Shown: piece by piece, positions 34,405 through 45,840 of the stretch
Layout of the letters: every line of letters begins with the position of its first letter
Position numbering within the stretch: the stretch's first letter is position 1
From: Sequoia sempervirens
Taxonomy: Eukaryota > Streptophyta > Pinopsida > Cupressales > Cupressaceae
Direction: 5' to 3'
Length of the DNA: 64,000 bases
Assembly (NCBI GenBank): GCA_007258455.2
Contig: VDFB02358134.1
Coordinates: 212,425,590-212,489,589 of the forward strand
Position numbers and translations under genes: made by a program
Notes under the pieces: generated by a model
Seen by the model: the letters and a program-made list of their open reading frames with translations, nothing else
What the model was told of the DNA's origin: nothing
The model's database searches: none

Positions 34405-35229
34405 TCAGATCTGCATAGAGGCCGAAACCATCTTTCCAATGCCGTGAAAATCATGAAAAACAGATAAGCGAGTCAAAAGATATGCTTCCCGAAGTGAAAA
34501 CAGCAACATCTGACTTCTGAGGCTGAAAAAGACATCAAGAAACCAAAACCAAAAAACCACACCTACACCATTGCATAGAGCGTTGAAACAACTTTCCGAC
34601 GATATCTCGTTTGCAAAAGAACGATGCCGTATGCCCAAGTTACGCCAATTTCCGTGAAAGTGCTCCAAAAATGTCAGATTTGGCCCCCAGAAGCCCTCAG
34701 GGGCTAAAAAAATAAGGCCCCTGGTCGCCTGGGCAGACCAAGGGGCTGGTGGCCAGGGGGCTTCGGCACGGCCCTTGGTCACCCACGTGACCGGGGCTAG
34801 GGCTGGTCGTTGGCTCCTGCAGTAGAGCCCCCGGTTCTCAATAGAACCACGACGGGGGCTTAGACTGGTCACGGGGCTTAGCAGGCTGGGCCATTGAACG
34901 CCAATGCAACCACGGGCTCGGCAGAGGAGGGCCGAGGGCTGGCCAGGAGCTCTCGGTTCACAATAGAACCACGGCGAAGGCTGAAAAAGCCCGCAGGGGC
35001 TAAATTGAGTAGAGCGGCGGTGCGGAGGAGCCACCGGCGGAGGTGGCAACCCGGTGGCCGCTCGGTGGCGCGGGGGTGGCGCTAGGAAAATGAACTGGCC
35101 GCGCAAAAGCAATACAGATTTTTTGATTATTTTCTTGATTTCTGAACCTCGGTATGTGTGCCTGGGGGCCGTACGACCCTTGGGAAAAAAAGTTTTGCCT
35201 CTCTGGACGACTGTGTCCAAATTGGACAA
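34405..35229 (-). CDS. Hypothetical 274-codon frame in GC-rich interior
   Basis: Not recognised. The frame is kept open mainly by a GC-rich block (about 34690-35090) that stands out from the AT-rich surroundings. The middle is Pro/Arg/Ala-rich and the ends are Phe/Leu-rich, with no membrane pattern or known motif. A block around CGGTTC-C-AATAGAACCAC occurs twice, 122 bp apart (34832 and 34954), so part of the frame is an internal duplication. It may be captured DNA carried by the element, or simply open by composition. A translated product is doubtful. Confidence 0.25.
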   Translation of the reverse strand: MSNLDTVVQRGKTFFPKGRTAPRHTYRGSEIKKIIKKSVLLLRGQFIFLAPPPRHRAATGLPPPPVAPPHRRSTQFSPCGLFQPSPWFYCEPRAPGQPSALLCRARGCIGVQWPSLLSPVTSLSPRRGSIENRGLYCRSQRPALAPVTWVTKGRAEAPWPPAPWSAQATRGLIFLAPEGFWGPNLTFLEHFHGNWRNLGIRHRSFANEISSESCFNALCNGVGVVFWFWFLDVFFSLRSQMLLFSLREAYLLTRLSVFHDFHGIGKMVSASMQI

Positions 35230-35554
35230 ACTTTATATGAAAATAGGGGTTTTTGGGCACTGCGAATCCAATGGCAAGGTCCATTTGGGCCCAAAGTGCT
35301 TCAAAAATCAGGTGACCCCCAGATCTATCAAAAAAATCATCGAGCTTGAGACCCTCACAGATCTGGAAAATGATGACCAAAATGAATGAAATAAAAGTCA
35401 TTTGTGACTTTTTCCAACGCTCTGAATCCAACATAAAACCCTGATCTGATCCAAGACGCTGCATAAAGATGCTCAAGGAATGAAACCCTTGAGGGACCTC
35501 GAACGAGCTCTACACTGTGTTCCTCCAAAAAAGCTGAGAAGGGGTTGCAAATCG

Positions 35555-35567
35555 AGGCTCTGATACC
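35555..35567 (-). other. Primer-binding site of 2.5-kb LTR element
   Basis: The minus strand TGGTATCAGAGCC is a perfect tRNA-iMet type site, directly inside the right LTR end (GTTTCTAACA). Confidence 0.85.
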
Positions 35568-35568
35568 A

Positions 35569-35847
35569 TGTTAGAAACCAAGATCAGATTTGCAAACCAG
35601 AATAGACCTTCCACAGAAGAGAAAAACGAAAAAGCAGAGATTTGCAAAAGTTGTGCAAATTGATATATTCGAAGTACCAAATATTACAAGAGATTATTTT
35701 TTTTATAAAAGCAAAGATGCATAAACCTAATCTTATCTTGAGCAACAAGATAGCTCAATAAGATAAGGATAAAACCTATAACTTAGGAATTAAATATGCC
35801 TAAGTAAACTTATGCAAAAATGTAATTCAATATTAATTACACCAACA
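35569..35847 (-). repeat. 5' LTR (279 bp)
   Basis: Partner of 33319-33597, in the same orientation. Confidence 0.9.
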
Positions 35848-36347
35848 CCTCCAAGGTCTCTCCCTCGCACCCCCTCTCCCTCTCTCAGGTCTCTCCCTCC
35901 CACCCTAACTAGAGAACTCTCTCTCTATGTATATGTCTCTAGGGTCTCTCCCTCACACCCCCTCTCTCTCTCAAGTCTCTCCCTCCTACCCCCTCTCCCT
36001 CTCTCAAGTCTCTCTCTCTCACTCAATCACTCCTTCTATCTCTCCCCCCTCTACCCTTAATCCTTAAACCCTTAAATCATTTACCCTCTACCCTCCATCT
36101 CTCTCCCACTCCCCTCAAGTATCTCCCTCCTACCCCCTCTCCCTCTCTCAAGTATCTCTCTCACTCACTCACTCCTTCTATCTCTCTCCCCTTTATCCTT
36201 AACCCTCTACCCTCTACCCATAACCCTTAAACCCTCTACCCTCTACCCTCTATCTCTCTCCCACTCCCTCCCTCTCTCTCTCTTCAATTCTCTCCCTCCC
36301 ATCCCCTCTCCCTCTCTCAAGTCTCTCTTACCACCCACACTCACTCA
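35848..36347. repeat. Continuation of polypyrimidine tract with C-strand telomere-like units
   Basis: CTCTCCCTCCCACC minisatellite as in 31567-33318. It contains CCCTTAAACCCTTAAA (about 36051-36080) and CCCTCTACCCTCTACCC / CCCTTAAACCCTC (36193-36254), which resemble CCCTAAA telomere units in the orientation opposite to 32217-32298. It ends at the gap. Confidence 0.8.
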
Positions 36348-36447
36348 NNNNNNNNNNNNNNNNNNNNNNNNNNNNNNNNNNNNNNNNNNNNNNNNNNNNN
36401 NNNNNNNNNNNNNNNNNNNNNNNNNNNNNNNNNNNNNNNNNNNNNNN
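36348..36447. other. Assembly gap (100 N)
   Basis: 100 Ns between the CT tract and a copia-type 3' region. Continuity is not established. Confidence 0.98.
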
Positions 36448-39400
36448 TGCAGGTATAATAAAAGAACAAGTACTTTGAACAAGAAAAGGAAGGATTCTAT
36501 AAAGGTTTGGAAAAGGAAATCTGAACAAAAGTAGAAAGACTCTAATCTTGTGCATACTACACAAGAAACATAAGTGAAATGATAAGAATGGTATGCAATC
36601 AGGAGAAGTAAAAATTTATCTATCTGATATTCCTGGTTTGAGATATATTTGAAAATTTCATAAGTTGGTCTCTGTCAATATATATTGATCCTGCATGTTT
36701 TATTTAAGTGACTCTAAGATCTTGAAAATCTTTTTGACAGTAATAGTGCTTAAGATCCTTTTTAGTTCTACATTGGAATGATATCAATGCTTGGTACAAC
36801 TACTTGGTGTGAAGTTTTCAGTGCTCAGTGGCTGCAGTATCTTTATCACTACTTTTTGGCTTTAATGGACAATTATCTCAGTCGTAGGGGGAGTGTAGAT
36901 GACATGTGTAGCTGATACAGTGTTATGATAGTGCTCTTTACTACATTAGTCCAAGTGTAAATGATTTGACATCTATTAGTGGAGGTATTCCTTTGTTTTG
37001 AAGCATGTAGATGATGATAGTATCCAATGGAATAAGGTGAAGTAGCATGTTACTTTGCATAGTGGATACATTGTGAAGTGTGAAATATTTTCTTGCATTT
37101 ACCTAGGGATAGTATGTGGTAGTAGTATTGATGCAGTGATCTTGAATAGGGATTATACCAAATTTCTGAGATGGTTTTTTCTTGTATAGTTGAGGTACTT
37201 GATAGTGCATATGGTCTACATCTTGGTTATCTCATTTAAATCCTTTATGTTCCAAGTTATATCTTTGCAACATACAGTGTGATCTTCTTTGTTATCACAG
37301 ATTGGAAGTATACTCATTCTGTTTTGTAAAGACTGCTATACATTTTCTAGTGATGTTCAAGTGAAAGGTAATTTCAAGGGCCTGTCATCCTATGACAAGA
37401 GGTGATATGTATATATTTGGAAAGTTGCAACCAATTCATTTTTCTCTCATTCTTAGACAATGAAATCACTATGGAGTCCATTTTTCTTGCTGATGACAAT
37501 GCTCCTACATACTTGGCAGTAACGTATTTTTTAGTTTCCTTGAGAATATATGGTGGTAGTGCTAGTGTCATAACTAATGTGGAAACAAGTATGATGTCTA
37601 ATATGACAATCTTGGTCAGGTTTTCTATCCTCTTGTGATAACCTTTAGATCTCATGTTTCAATCTTATTTTGTTCATAGTGTTTTTGCAAGACATCAGTT
37701 TGAATCAATTTTTGTGGTTTGAGATGGTGCCAAGTGTTGGAATGCTTCAAGGAATATATATGTAGATGTTATTTAATATTTTCCATTATTATCTCTTAAA
37801 CAATGATAGTCATTTTGTTTGATGTAGTCATTCATTCTTTTTTATGACAGTCTTAAAGAGTCATTTGTTCTCATGATGTTCATTGCAAAGTGTTGTTTTT
37901 GTGCTTATTCAAAGATTATGCTATGATGGACAATGACTTTGTGTTTGGATAAGTTTTTTGGAACTTTGACTTTGGTAATTGAACAGTGAACTTGGGAGAT
38001 AAAGAACATGGGACAGTTAATTTAAACTTGTAATCTACTTGTTCTTGCCTTTGTAACAATGGAAGTGCCTTGGAACAGTGATTGTTGTTATCAGTGCTTG
38101 AGGTGGATTTTTGGTCATGCAAAACACAATGGAAATGGTATGTTGCAAGTTTCCTATCTATTCAAATCTTCTTGCACTTTCCAATTATATGTATGTAGAT
38201 TATACATAGTGGTTGGATTATCCCTTGACATTGATTTATACAGCGATCTTGGTGCTCAGTGTTTCCCATAGAAACGAAAATCCTAAATTAGTGCATGTTG
38301 CACAAAAGGCATAACCAACTACATAAGAAGTAGTCTAAGGTTAGGGGGAGTTGAATATAGAAAATTATTTAGCCCCCTAAAAAGTATAAGAGGAATAAGG
38401 TCTTTAGAGCATTCAATGCCTAGTTTTCATCTTAACTAGTAGAAGTAGTATTGTACCCATGTTATTAATGGAGCTTATGCCTTTATGAGTTATGAACTTC
38501 TTTTTGGTCTCTACATGAACTTATGACTTCATCAGTAGTCTTTGCATGATGGTCTCTTATCAAAATAATGTAGTCATTTCTTAACAATTTTCCTTAGAAT
38601 AATTCCTCTGGATAGCTTTTGTTTTGTCAAATCAAAGCTCCTTGGTTTGTGGTGACAGTGAATTCAACATGTATCCTTGGTTCAAATATTCGTTTCACAT
38701 TTAATATATGTTGGGTTCTTAGTATCCTTCTTGAAGCATGGTAAAAGGATTAGAACAATCATCTACCTATAAAATGTATTGTTGCTTCTTTCCTTGGTCA
38801 TGAGTGGAATGGATTGTAGGAGTCCTTAGTCACATGAGACAGTGATACACATCAATATCTTGACACCAATGTTGAAACTATTATTGACAAAGAACAGTGC
38901 ATTTCTCTCACTTTGCAGGTGGTTGTGTCTTGAGAAGGGGAGTAGCATAAGTGATGAGCCTATGTTTTCAAGATAATGATCAACTTGTAAATGATTGTGA
39001 ATCTCTTTCTAAGACAAAAAACTTGTTGCTTGGTTGATCTTACCTAACTAGTCAAGTGGATATGGAAGCCTAATTCAGTTGCTAATATTAATTATTTGTG
39101 AATACATGACAGGGGGAGATTTCTTCGACAGCTGGTTCCTTTGGAATTAATGTCAAAAGGGGGAGAAATATTATAGTGATTTGTTTTTTGTGTGTGGTAG
39201 CATACATATATACAGTATATAGTGCATTTTGGACATTGGTATGAACATTAGCAGGTTGATTTTATTTGGTATGACAGTGGCATCTACAAATCTTAGATAG
39301 GTATCTTTGTTAGAACTCTTGGGTAGGTATATTTGGTGATTCACTTTGTGTGTTTTGATTGATTGGATGATCTAATGTCAGTCTAGAATAGTGCTCCTTG

Positions 39401-40000
39401 TTATGGGTTAATATTTATAACATCATTGTTTTCTTATTTTATGATAGCACTATAATTCTAGTTGATGCACTGCTTGGTACAAATAGTGGTATACTTCAGT
39501 GTTTCATTTTTCAACAAATATGATTGGTATATCATCATGTTGCATATGGACAAGACTAATCAGTCACAGGTTGAACTGTATTCTTATTCTTTAGGATGTT
39601 CCAAGGTTTCATTGAGATCTTTCATTCATGTTCAGTAAATTCCTCCAGTTCATGGATTCAAGGGGAGAAATGTCTAGTGAGTTAATGAATATTCAGTTAT
39701 CTGATGATATTTTTGGGCATTTTATGTATTCATGATTAGTGGATTCCTTGCATATTTCTTGTTGGTATCTGACTTATCTTCTTTGAGGTGACAAGTATGC
39801 ATAGAAAGTAGTGGTATGTGTAGACAGGGATTTATTGCTTCCACATTCAGTTGTTTCCCTTAGGATCTGTCATCTCATAAGTATCTTTTCATGCCTCTAT
39901 TTCATTGATTCACATATTTTTATGAGGCATTACTTTGTCTCTTCCAGCAAAAAGGGGGAGAGAGCTATGGTGTTTTCCCATCAAGGCCAAAGGGGGAGTT
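36448..40000 (+). mobile_element. copia-type 3' noncoding region with repeated polypurine tracts
   Basis: About 3.5 kb without a readable protein, ending at the LTR of 40001. Purine tracts containing GGGGGAG occur at 36886-36892, 38343-38350, 39111-39118, 39155-39168 (AAAAGGGGGAGAAA), 39951-39962 and 39989-39998, the last directly before the LTR. Repeated PPTs near the 3' LTR are typical of Sirevirus-like copia elements. The coding part would lie left of the gap. Short frames (37374-37655, 38059-38271) match nothing. Confidence 0.6.
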
Positions 40001-41899
40001 TGTTGGTCCTCACAGTTGTTTCCCTTGATGTCAAAGACACACAACTAGCACTTGATGGGTATTTGATAGGAATATAGACATTTGAGTTTGTTGGTCCTCA
40101 CAGTTGTTTCCCTTGATGTCAAAGACACACAACTGGAACTTGATGGGTATTTGACAGGAATATAGACATTTTGCTTGGTTGGCTTCTTCAGTCACTATTA
40201 CAATGAGATATGTGATTAGCAAAGCATGGTGGAAGTATTTTATGGTGTATATACATGGTTTTTATTTCTTAAGGGCATATTATTTTTGAATACATTATTA
40301 CAATCTAAAGTGTCTTTACAAAAGGCATACTTATGAACAACTAGGCATTATGAGGTTTAATGTGCTCATAGACTTCATAAATCCTAAAGTATTTTTCATG
40401 GTATCACTAGTTCCTTAACACATTATCAAACATTGTTTTGAAAGATATTTGTATGGTAAATTCACTTGAAAAGGTGAAATTAACTTTGAAAAATAAAAAA
40501 AAACATGCATCGACACTTGCTTTGGTGACAAAAGTGATAAGAAGTATATTGTTGATGGCATATATTTTATTAAGGAATAATATTGAATTGTCTTTGGTAA
40601 AAGGCATGTGTTTCAGACTTCTCGAATACACTTGGTAAATGGCACATTTCATTCTTATGGAATAATTATAAGAGGTGCTTAGTTAGGGCACAAGAAACTT
40701 AGGATTTTTTGGGGCAATCATGGATTCGATGGGTTTGTGACAAGACAATGCTAGAAAATGGTTTAACAGTTCAATCAACTCAGACTCAGGCAAAAGGATG
40801 CAGTTTTTGAGTAAGCATGAAAGTTATCTTTTCAGCGTACGGGTAACATTGTTTCTTAATTACTTTGTTTTGCTTCAAAACATAAGTTTTAGTTATGGCA
40901 TTCATTAAAGTTGGTTACCTGTTAACAAATGGTCGAGCATTGGATACAATGTTTTTGACATAGGGTTGTAGTTTGTTTCTTGACCATCCTGTATAATGAA
41001 GTGTTGGTTTTATGAGGCTGTTGGGGTTTATTTTTTAGTTACTTTGTAACCCTTGGTTGGGTATGCAGTTGAAGACAGTTGGTGTGTAGTACAAAAACTA
41101 TGCACACTATTTATGCTATGTTGAACATGTTCACAAGGTTGTTGATTACAAAGAAATTCAGACAGTTGTTGATCATATACTCTGTTAAGAGTTATTTTTT
41201 ATGATATTTATCCTTTGTAATTGTTATGTTATAAAGATCTTGAGTAAAATGCAGAGATTTTTTTTTGAAAGGATTGTGCACAAAACAGTAAAATATACCT
41301 AGTATACTATATATCTTAAAGGTTCCATCTTATGAATCTTTGGGACATATACTATATTAGTGTAAAAGTGTTGTAATTTTTTGTAGAGAAACAAAGTGAT
41401 CCTCTAAAGTTGAATTCTTTATTGAGAAATGTATGATGAAGTGTATGCTAGTGAGGCAAATGTCTAACCAGTGAGATTCTTTGGTCAGTGAGGCCATTTT
41501 TGTCAGTGAGATATTGTTTTATTGCCAGTGAGACATTTGAAATCTATTAGTGAGATAGTATTGCTATTGAGGCATTGTAAACAGAAAGTTTTTGCAGATT
41601 AAGCCAGTGAGGCATCATTTATGGAGTGGTTTCTCTACCCCTAGAGAGTTTTCCACTCGTCAAATTTTTGTCTTATGGTCCGATTTTTTTTTATGTGATA
41701 ATGTTTCAAGAATGTGATGATCTTTGGTTTGCTTTAATATTTGTTATATCAATTCTTTAATGATTGCATTCAATTCATGAATGTATTTATCATTGAAATA
41801 TTAAGAGCATAAATTATTCAATTCTTTTTCAAGGAAAATTTTAAAATCTGTCTAAGACACTGATTCACCCCCCCTCTCAGTGTCTTCTTCACTCCAACA
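40001..41899 (+). repeat. 3' LTR of copia-type element (1.9 kb)
   Basis: Starts TGTTGGTCCTCACAG two bases after the polypurine tract and ends ...CACTCCAACA. It contains an 88-bp tandem duplication at its start (copies from 40001 and 40089). Near the end is the copia-type motif GAGTGGTTTCTCTACCCC...GAGAGTTTTCCACTC, then CTGATTCACCCCCCCTCTCAG. It abuts the LTR fragment at 41902, into which the element seems to have inserted. The 5' LTR is not in the window. Confidence 0.75.
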
Positions 41900-41901
41900 A
41901 A

Positions 41902-42390
41902 TGGAACATCCATATATTGTTCATATAGAGAAAGTGTGATAGTGCAAAAATATGCGATAGGGTGATAATTGTTGATAGTTGTTATATACCTGCAAACCAG
42001 TGTAGGACTTTTGTTTTCTAGAGCTCAATTGGAACTGTACTCAGCACACAGAAGGTGCATTTCATTAGTTCATATTTTGGCAGTGAGCCACACTCTTTTG
42101 TAACAATTTTTCAGGCTATGAGCCTTTCAAGGATAGTGTGTACTGGCAGTGTGCCCTATAATATTTTATGACCAATTATAATATATTGTCATTTAATCCT
42201 CACCATGGTTTTTTCCACTTTGGGTTTTCCACGTAAAAATTGTGGTGTTTATGAGTTGTGTGATGTTATGATCTCTTTCATGTTTTTACTTGAATTTTTT
42301 GCTAGATATGTTTTAATAATTGGATAGTTAGTAATCAAATGGTTTTGTAGAATACTGATTCACCCGCCCTCTCAGTATTATGTGTGTTCA
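41902..42390 (+). repeat. LTR fragment of another copia family (copy 1)
   Basis: Matches 63031-63457 in the same orientation from TGGAACATCCATAT onward, with the plant copia signature CACTTTGGGTTTTCCACGTAAAAA. Its left part, which in copy 2 continues into TATATATA, is replaced here by the end of the 1.9-kb LTR, indicating a nested insertion. It ends ...CTCTCAGTATTATGTGTGTTCA. Confidence 0.75.
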
Positions 42391-43672
42391 TGTCATGACC
42401 CCTATTTTCAATAAGTAATTTATAATTCAATGATTCTATTTTAATGATCGTTGACCAAACTTTGACTCATGTGTGTAATAGGACTACGGGTGACTTATGG
42501 TGAAAGGAAAACTGCACACACTTAAGAAATCTTATAGTTGCATTTGCATAATTTAGTTAATTGGGTCTTATTTTATTTAATAAAGAAGATTATTGTTATA
42601 GTTGCTTATTTAATTAAATGTTAGTTAATGTTAATTTCTCTTTAGAAGAAATAAAAATAGTTTTAAATCATTTATTGATTTTATTTGAAAATTAGAATTA
42701 ATATTTATTGTTTTAAAGATAATTGTGATGCAAAGTTAATAAATCATATTTGTCATTTAATATTAGTTTTAATTGAAATTAAATAGTATTTCATTATTAT
42801 TACTAAGGATAAACAGTGAAAATAAATTTGAATTTTATTTAACATTCGGTTATTGGAAAATTTGAGGGAAATCTTTAAAAAGGGGAAATCTATAACGGAA
42901 AGACAACTAGATTTTCTTGATCTTTTTTTTCTTTGCAAAAGAATAACTGAAAATGGGTGCCCAGGAGAAAATAATAGCTTTAGTAAGCAAGGATTTAAAA
43001 AAAAAAAACTATTCAGACATAGGAATTGTTGATTGTTCTGAAGAAAGGTTTTTGAAGGAGTCCTCATTCTCAAGCCTCCCGAAGGGATTGCAAACCATCG
43101 TCCTTGCAAGCTTAGAAATGGGCAGGTAACCTGAAACTGAGTAATATATTTTTCCATTTTGATGCTCTAAAAAGATGGTTGCATTAGCTTATTTTCTCTT
43201 TCATAGAAAATTGATCTCATCCTGGGTTTTATATAATTTCTTCTCTTTGATTGAAAGCAAAGCATGTAAAGCATACTCATATGTCTTGTGCTGAAATTCT
43301 TTAAACCCTCTTCACCCTCATTGCATGTTCTAAATACAATGCAAAGTTATCCTTAGGGAATAACCCAACCAAGAAACAAAATTGTTGTACCTAGTCTAAT
43401 AATTCTAGAAATCTTACATTGTAATAAAATATTAGCATGTTCACTAAAAGGTCTTTCCATGTTCAAGAAGTAACAGTCACCGCACCATTTAACCACATGA
43501 TAAAATTTGAACCTATGAAAATCCATCCTTAGTCTCTTAAAAAAACTATGATGCTTGCATCAAATTAGCTTTCAAAATACTTGGCACTGCATACATCCAA
43601 CATCATACTAGCTTATGTGATTCATAATTCCTGAATGCATGCCTTAGAGAATGAGCATTTCAATGAAAATAC
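42391..43672. other. Intergenic DNA; possible LTR start
   Basis: Begins TGTCATGACCCC, which looks like a gypsy LTR start, but no partner is found. On plus, 42935-43130 has a pyrimidine-rich stretch before AAAG, short coding-like pieces (ENGCPGENNSFS, SFSSLPKGLQTIVLASLEMG) and a donor-like CAG/GTAACC at about 43124. I cannot tie these to a family. Confidence 0.35.
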
Positions 43673-43833
43673 CTTGAACCATTTCCACCCAAACCATGAA
43701 GCCACACAATGGTGGTCTGATGTCTTCCCTTGGGCTTCACTACATGTGTTCTCCCAAATTCAAATGCATGCCAAGTACCTCCACCTCGTCTTCCAGAACT
43801 CAAGGTGGACGTGCTTCTAGTTCCATAGCTCAT
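43673..43833 (-). CDS. Exon 1 of acyl-protein thioesterase / carboxylesterase-like gene
   Basis: The minus-strand ATG at 43831-43833 opens MSYGTRSTSTLSSGRRGGG, then the family-specific WHAFEFGRTHVVKPKGRHQ and TTIVWLHGLGGNGS. This is the N-terminus of plant alpha/beta-hydrolases of the acyl-protein thioesterase (lysophospholipase-like) family, including the first strand and the HGLGDNGS oxyanion loop, here GLGGNGS with Asp to Gly. The exon ends TCAAG/GTATTTTC, a good splice donor at 43671-43672 in phase 2; the split AG? codon fits the Ser next in the family. The catalytic Ser, Asp and His exons are not in the window downstream, so this is a gene with a very long intron or a stranded fragment. 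Upstream, CAATCTCAG at about 43894 could be a 5'-UTR intron acceptor. Confidence 0.75.
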
Positions 43834-45840
43834 TTTGAATCTCTGAATTAAATTCCTCATAGAAACAAACAAACCTTGGTTTCCAATGGCTACCTGAGAT
43901 TGTATGCAACTGATCGGCTTAAATATATAAAAAAATGCAAAACCTCAAAACTGTAATTAGTCTGAATTTATCGAGTATAAGCATAATATTATTCCTTGAG
44001 TATTGATTTGAAGCCCGCTAAGGGTAGAAAATAATCTTATTCTTTGAGTATATTGGATAGCCCCCTAAATATTATCATAAGGGATCACCCAAATTAATGT
44101 GCGCATCATCCTATTAATGTACCAAAGGAAGGAAAGTCTGCATACTACGGCTTACCGCTTCCTAACGGTTGAGAGAATGAGTTTACTCGTTTCTCTGGCC
44201 AAATTTAACCCTAAAGCGATCTAGGATCTGATGGCTTTAAGCCATACTTAGAAAATATTTTCTCCATAATACCCATACATTGAGCCTTTCCTCTATCAAA
44301 TTCCTTTTGGACACTCGCACATACTTAGAATCTTCGCGAGTTTTGAGTATAGTAGGGAAAAGATCAATGTATTTGTTATTCTTCTATAGCTCTGGAAGTA
44401 CCTCCAACTCCCTCAAAATAAGGAGCTCATATTATGTTCTTTTTTCTATTTTAAGTATTCTTGCGCAACCTTTCTCTGGGTTGTTCGAAGGGGGAAACAG
44501 GAGAACAATCCTCTATCATATTGAAAAGATAATAATAACTGAATCAAGTATGATTGAATAGGTGCATTACTTCATTAAATATCTTTTAAAGATTATGAAA
44601 TCAAATATATAATTCAAAGAGAATATATTTTAAGATAATTATTTAAGATTTTTATGAAATCTTGGACATCATTATTAAATTTCGCTTATATTATCAAGTC
44701 TCTAATGAAGTTGTCCTTAAAGCATTTTGATTGAGGTATTAAAACCTTGCTATCAGAAGAAAGTTTCTTAATTTAGAAATCTTACCCTTGGTATGGAAAT
44801 CATTAAGTATTTTATTGACTTTTAGTAAAATTTATTATCTTCTAATTGTATTCATCAAATTATTCCAAGAGACTATAAAATAGAATGATATTTTAATTGA
44901 GATTAACTAGAAAGATATGAAGGCTTGATGTTCATGAATAATCTATGTTTAGGTTTTGGTATTGTACTTGATATTAGTAGAAGTGAAGGTAAAGAAGAAC
45001 CTTTAGAACTTATATCAATAATTTTATTAATGATACTTTTGTTTTCTTTTAAAGTCTCATAGTTATGTGAAAAATCTATGTTGACTTAGAGAAACACTTG
45101 AAGAGAAAGTTCACCACTTTAATATTTTTATAGTTCTAATATCTCATAATAGTGATACTTTGAACTAAATCATCTTAATTTCAAAGTTTATTTCATTTAG
45201 GTAGCTTGTATAACCTTGTAAGCTTGAATTGAGATAAAAAAATTGGTCGCATCATATGTGTTTCTAGGGAATGGCATATTCATATTTATTATATTTTCAA
45301 ATTCTAGAATTTAGGAAGAAAAGAGTCTTCCAATTAAGTTAAATAGAAAGAATTTTTTGTCAACATTTGAATTTGTCTTATGGGAAATAATGTAGGTCAA
45401 TAATTGAAGTTGTGAATTTGACTTAAGTAAAGGTTTGGAGAATTAATGTGTTCTTAGAAGTGAATTCTTGAATTTAAGACCTCTTGGCTATTGATTTAGT
45501 TAAGTAAGTATCTCATTATACTTTTGGTAAACTTCTGAGAAACCCTTGATAGGAACATCAAGTCAATTAGTTGTGGCATTAAGCTCCTGAATGTAAAATA
45601 TGGTGAGACTTATAAGATCTTTGGATTTTTTCTTAAAAGTGTTGCGAGATAGATAGACCTCATATTCCTATCACCGTCTCTTATGGAGTAAACTATTAAC
45701 TTGAATCATTGGTTTTATATGGACTTTCCTATTGTTGTTGAATTGGATGTTCTTGGGATGAAGTACATTTTAGAAGTTGTATATGCACTTTCTTTTTCTA
45801 CATTGTTGGAGGATGAGATCTAGGTTGATCTTGATACATA
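43834..45840. other. AT-rich intergenic DNA
   Basis: No further exon of the thioesterase is found. The open frame at 44280-44561 is unremarkable. From about 44570 the sequence is strongly AT-rich without recognisable features. Confidence 0.5.

Larger units (their letters stand above)
33319..35847 (-). mobile_element. Non-autonomous 2.5-kb LTR retrotransposon
   Basis: Two direct 279-bp LTRs, 33319-33597 and 35569-35847, starting TGTTAGAAACC and ending ACACCAACA on plus. The minus-strand reading gives the 5' LTR on the right, followed by TGGTATCAGAGCC (35555-35567), the tRNA-iMet primer site. A G-rich tract GGGGGGGG (33598-33604 region) lies next to the left LTR as the polypurine tract. The interior of ~1.97 kb codes for no gag or pol that I recognise. 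It is inserted in the CT tract. No identical 5-bp flanks are seen (TCTCA and CCTCC), possibly blurred by the repeat. Confidence 0.85.

Noticed and set aside
35000..35476. 158-codon minus-strand frame overlapping the 274-codon one
   Set aside because: Open through the same GC-rich block in another frame; no motif supports it over the other.
31567..36347. CRISPR-like array in the short repeats
   Set aside because: Eukaryotic simple repeats without regular unique spacers; no cas genes.
42935..43130. Possible plus-strand exons with acceptor-like and donor-like sites
   Set aside because: Short coding-like pieces match no family I can name and are in different frames; kept only as a remark in the intergenic entry.
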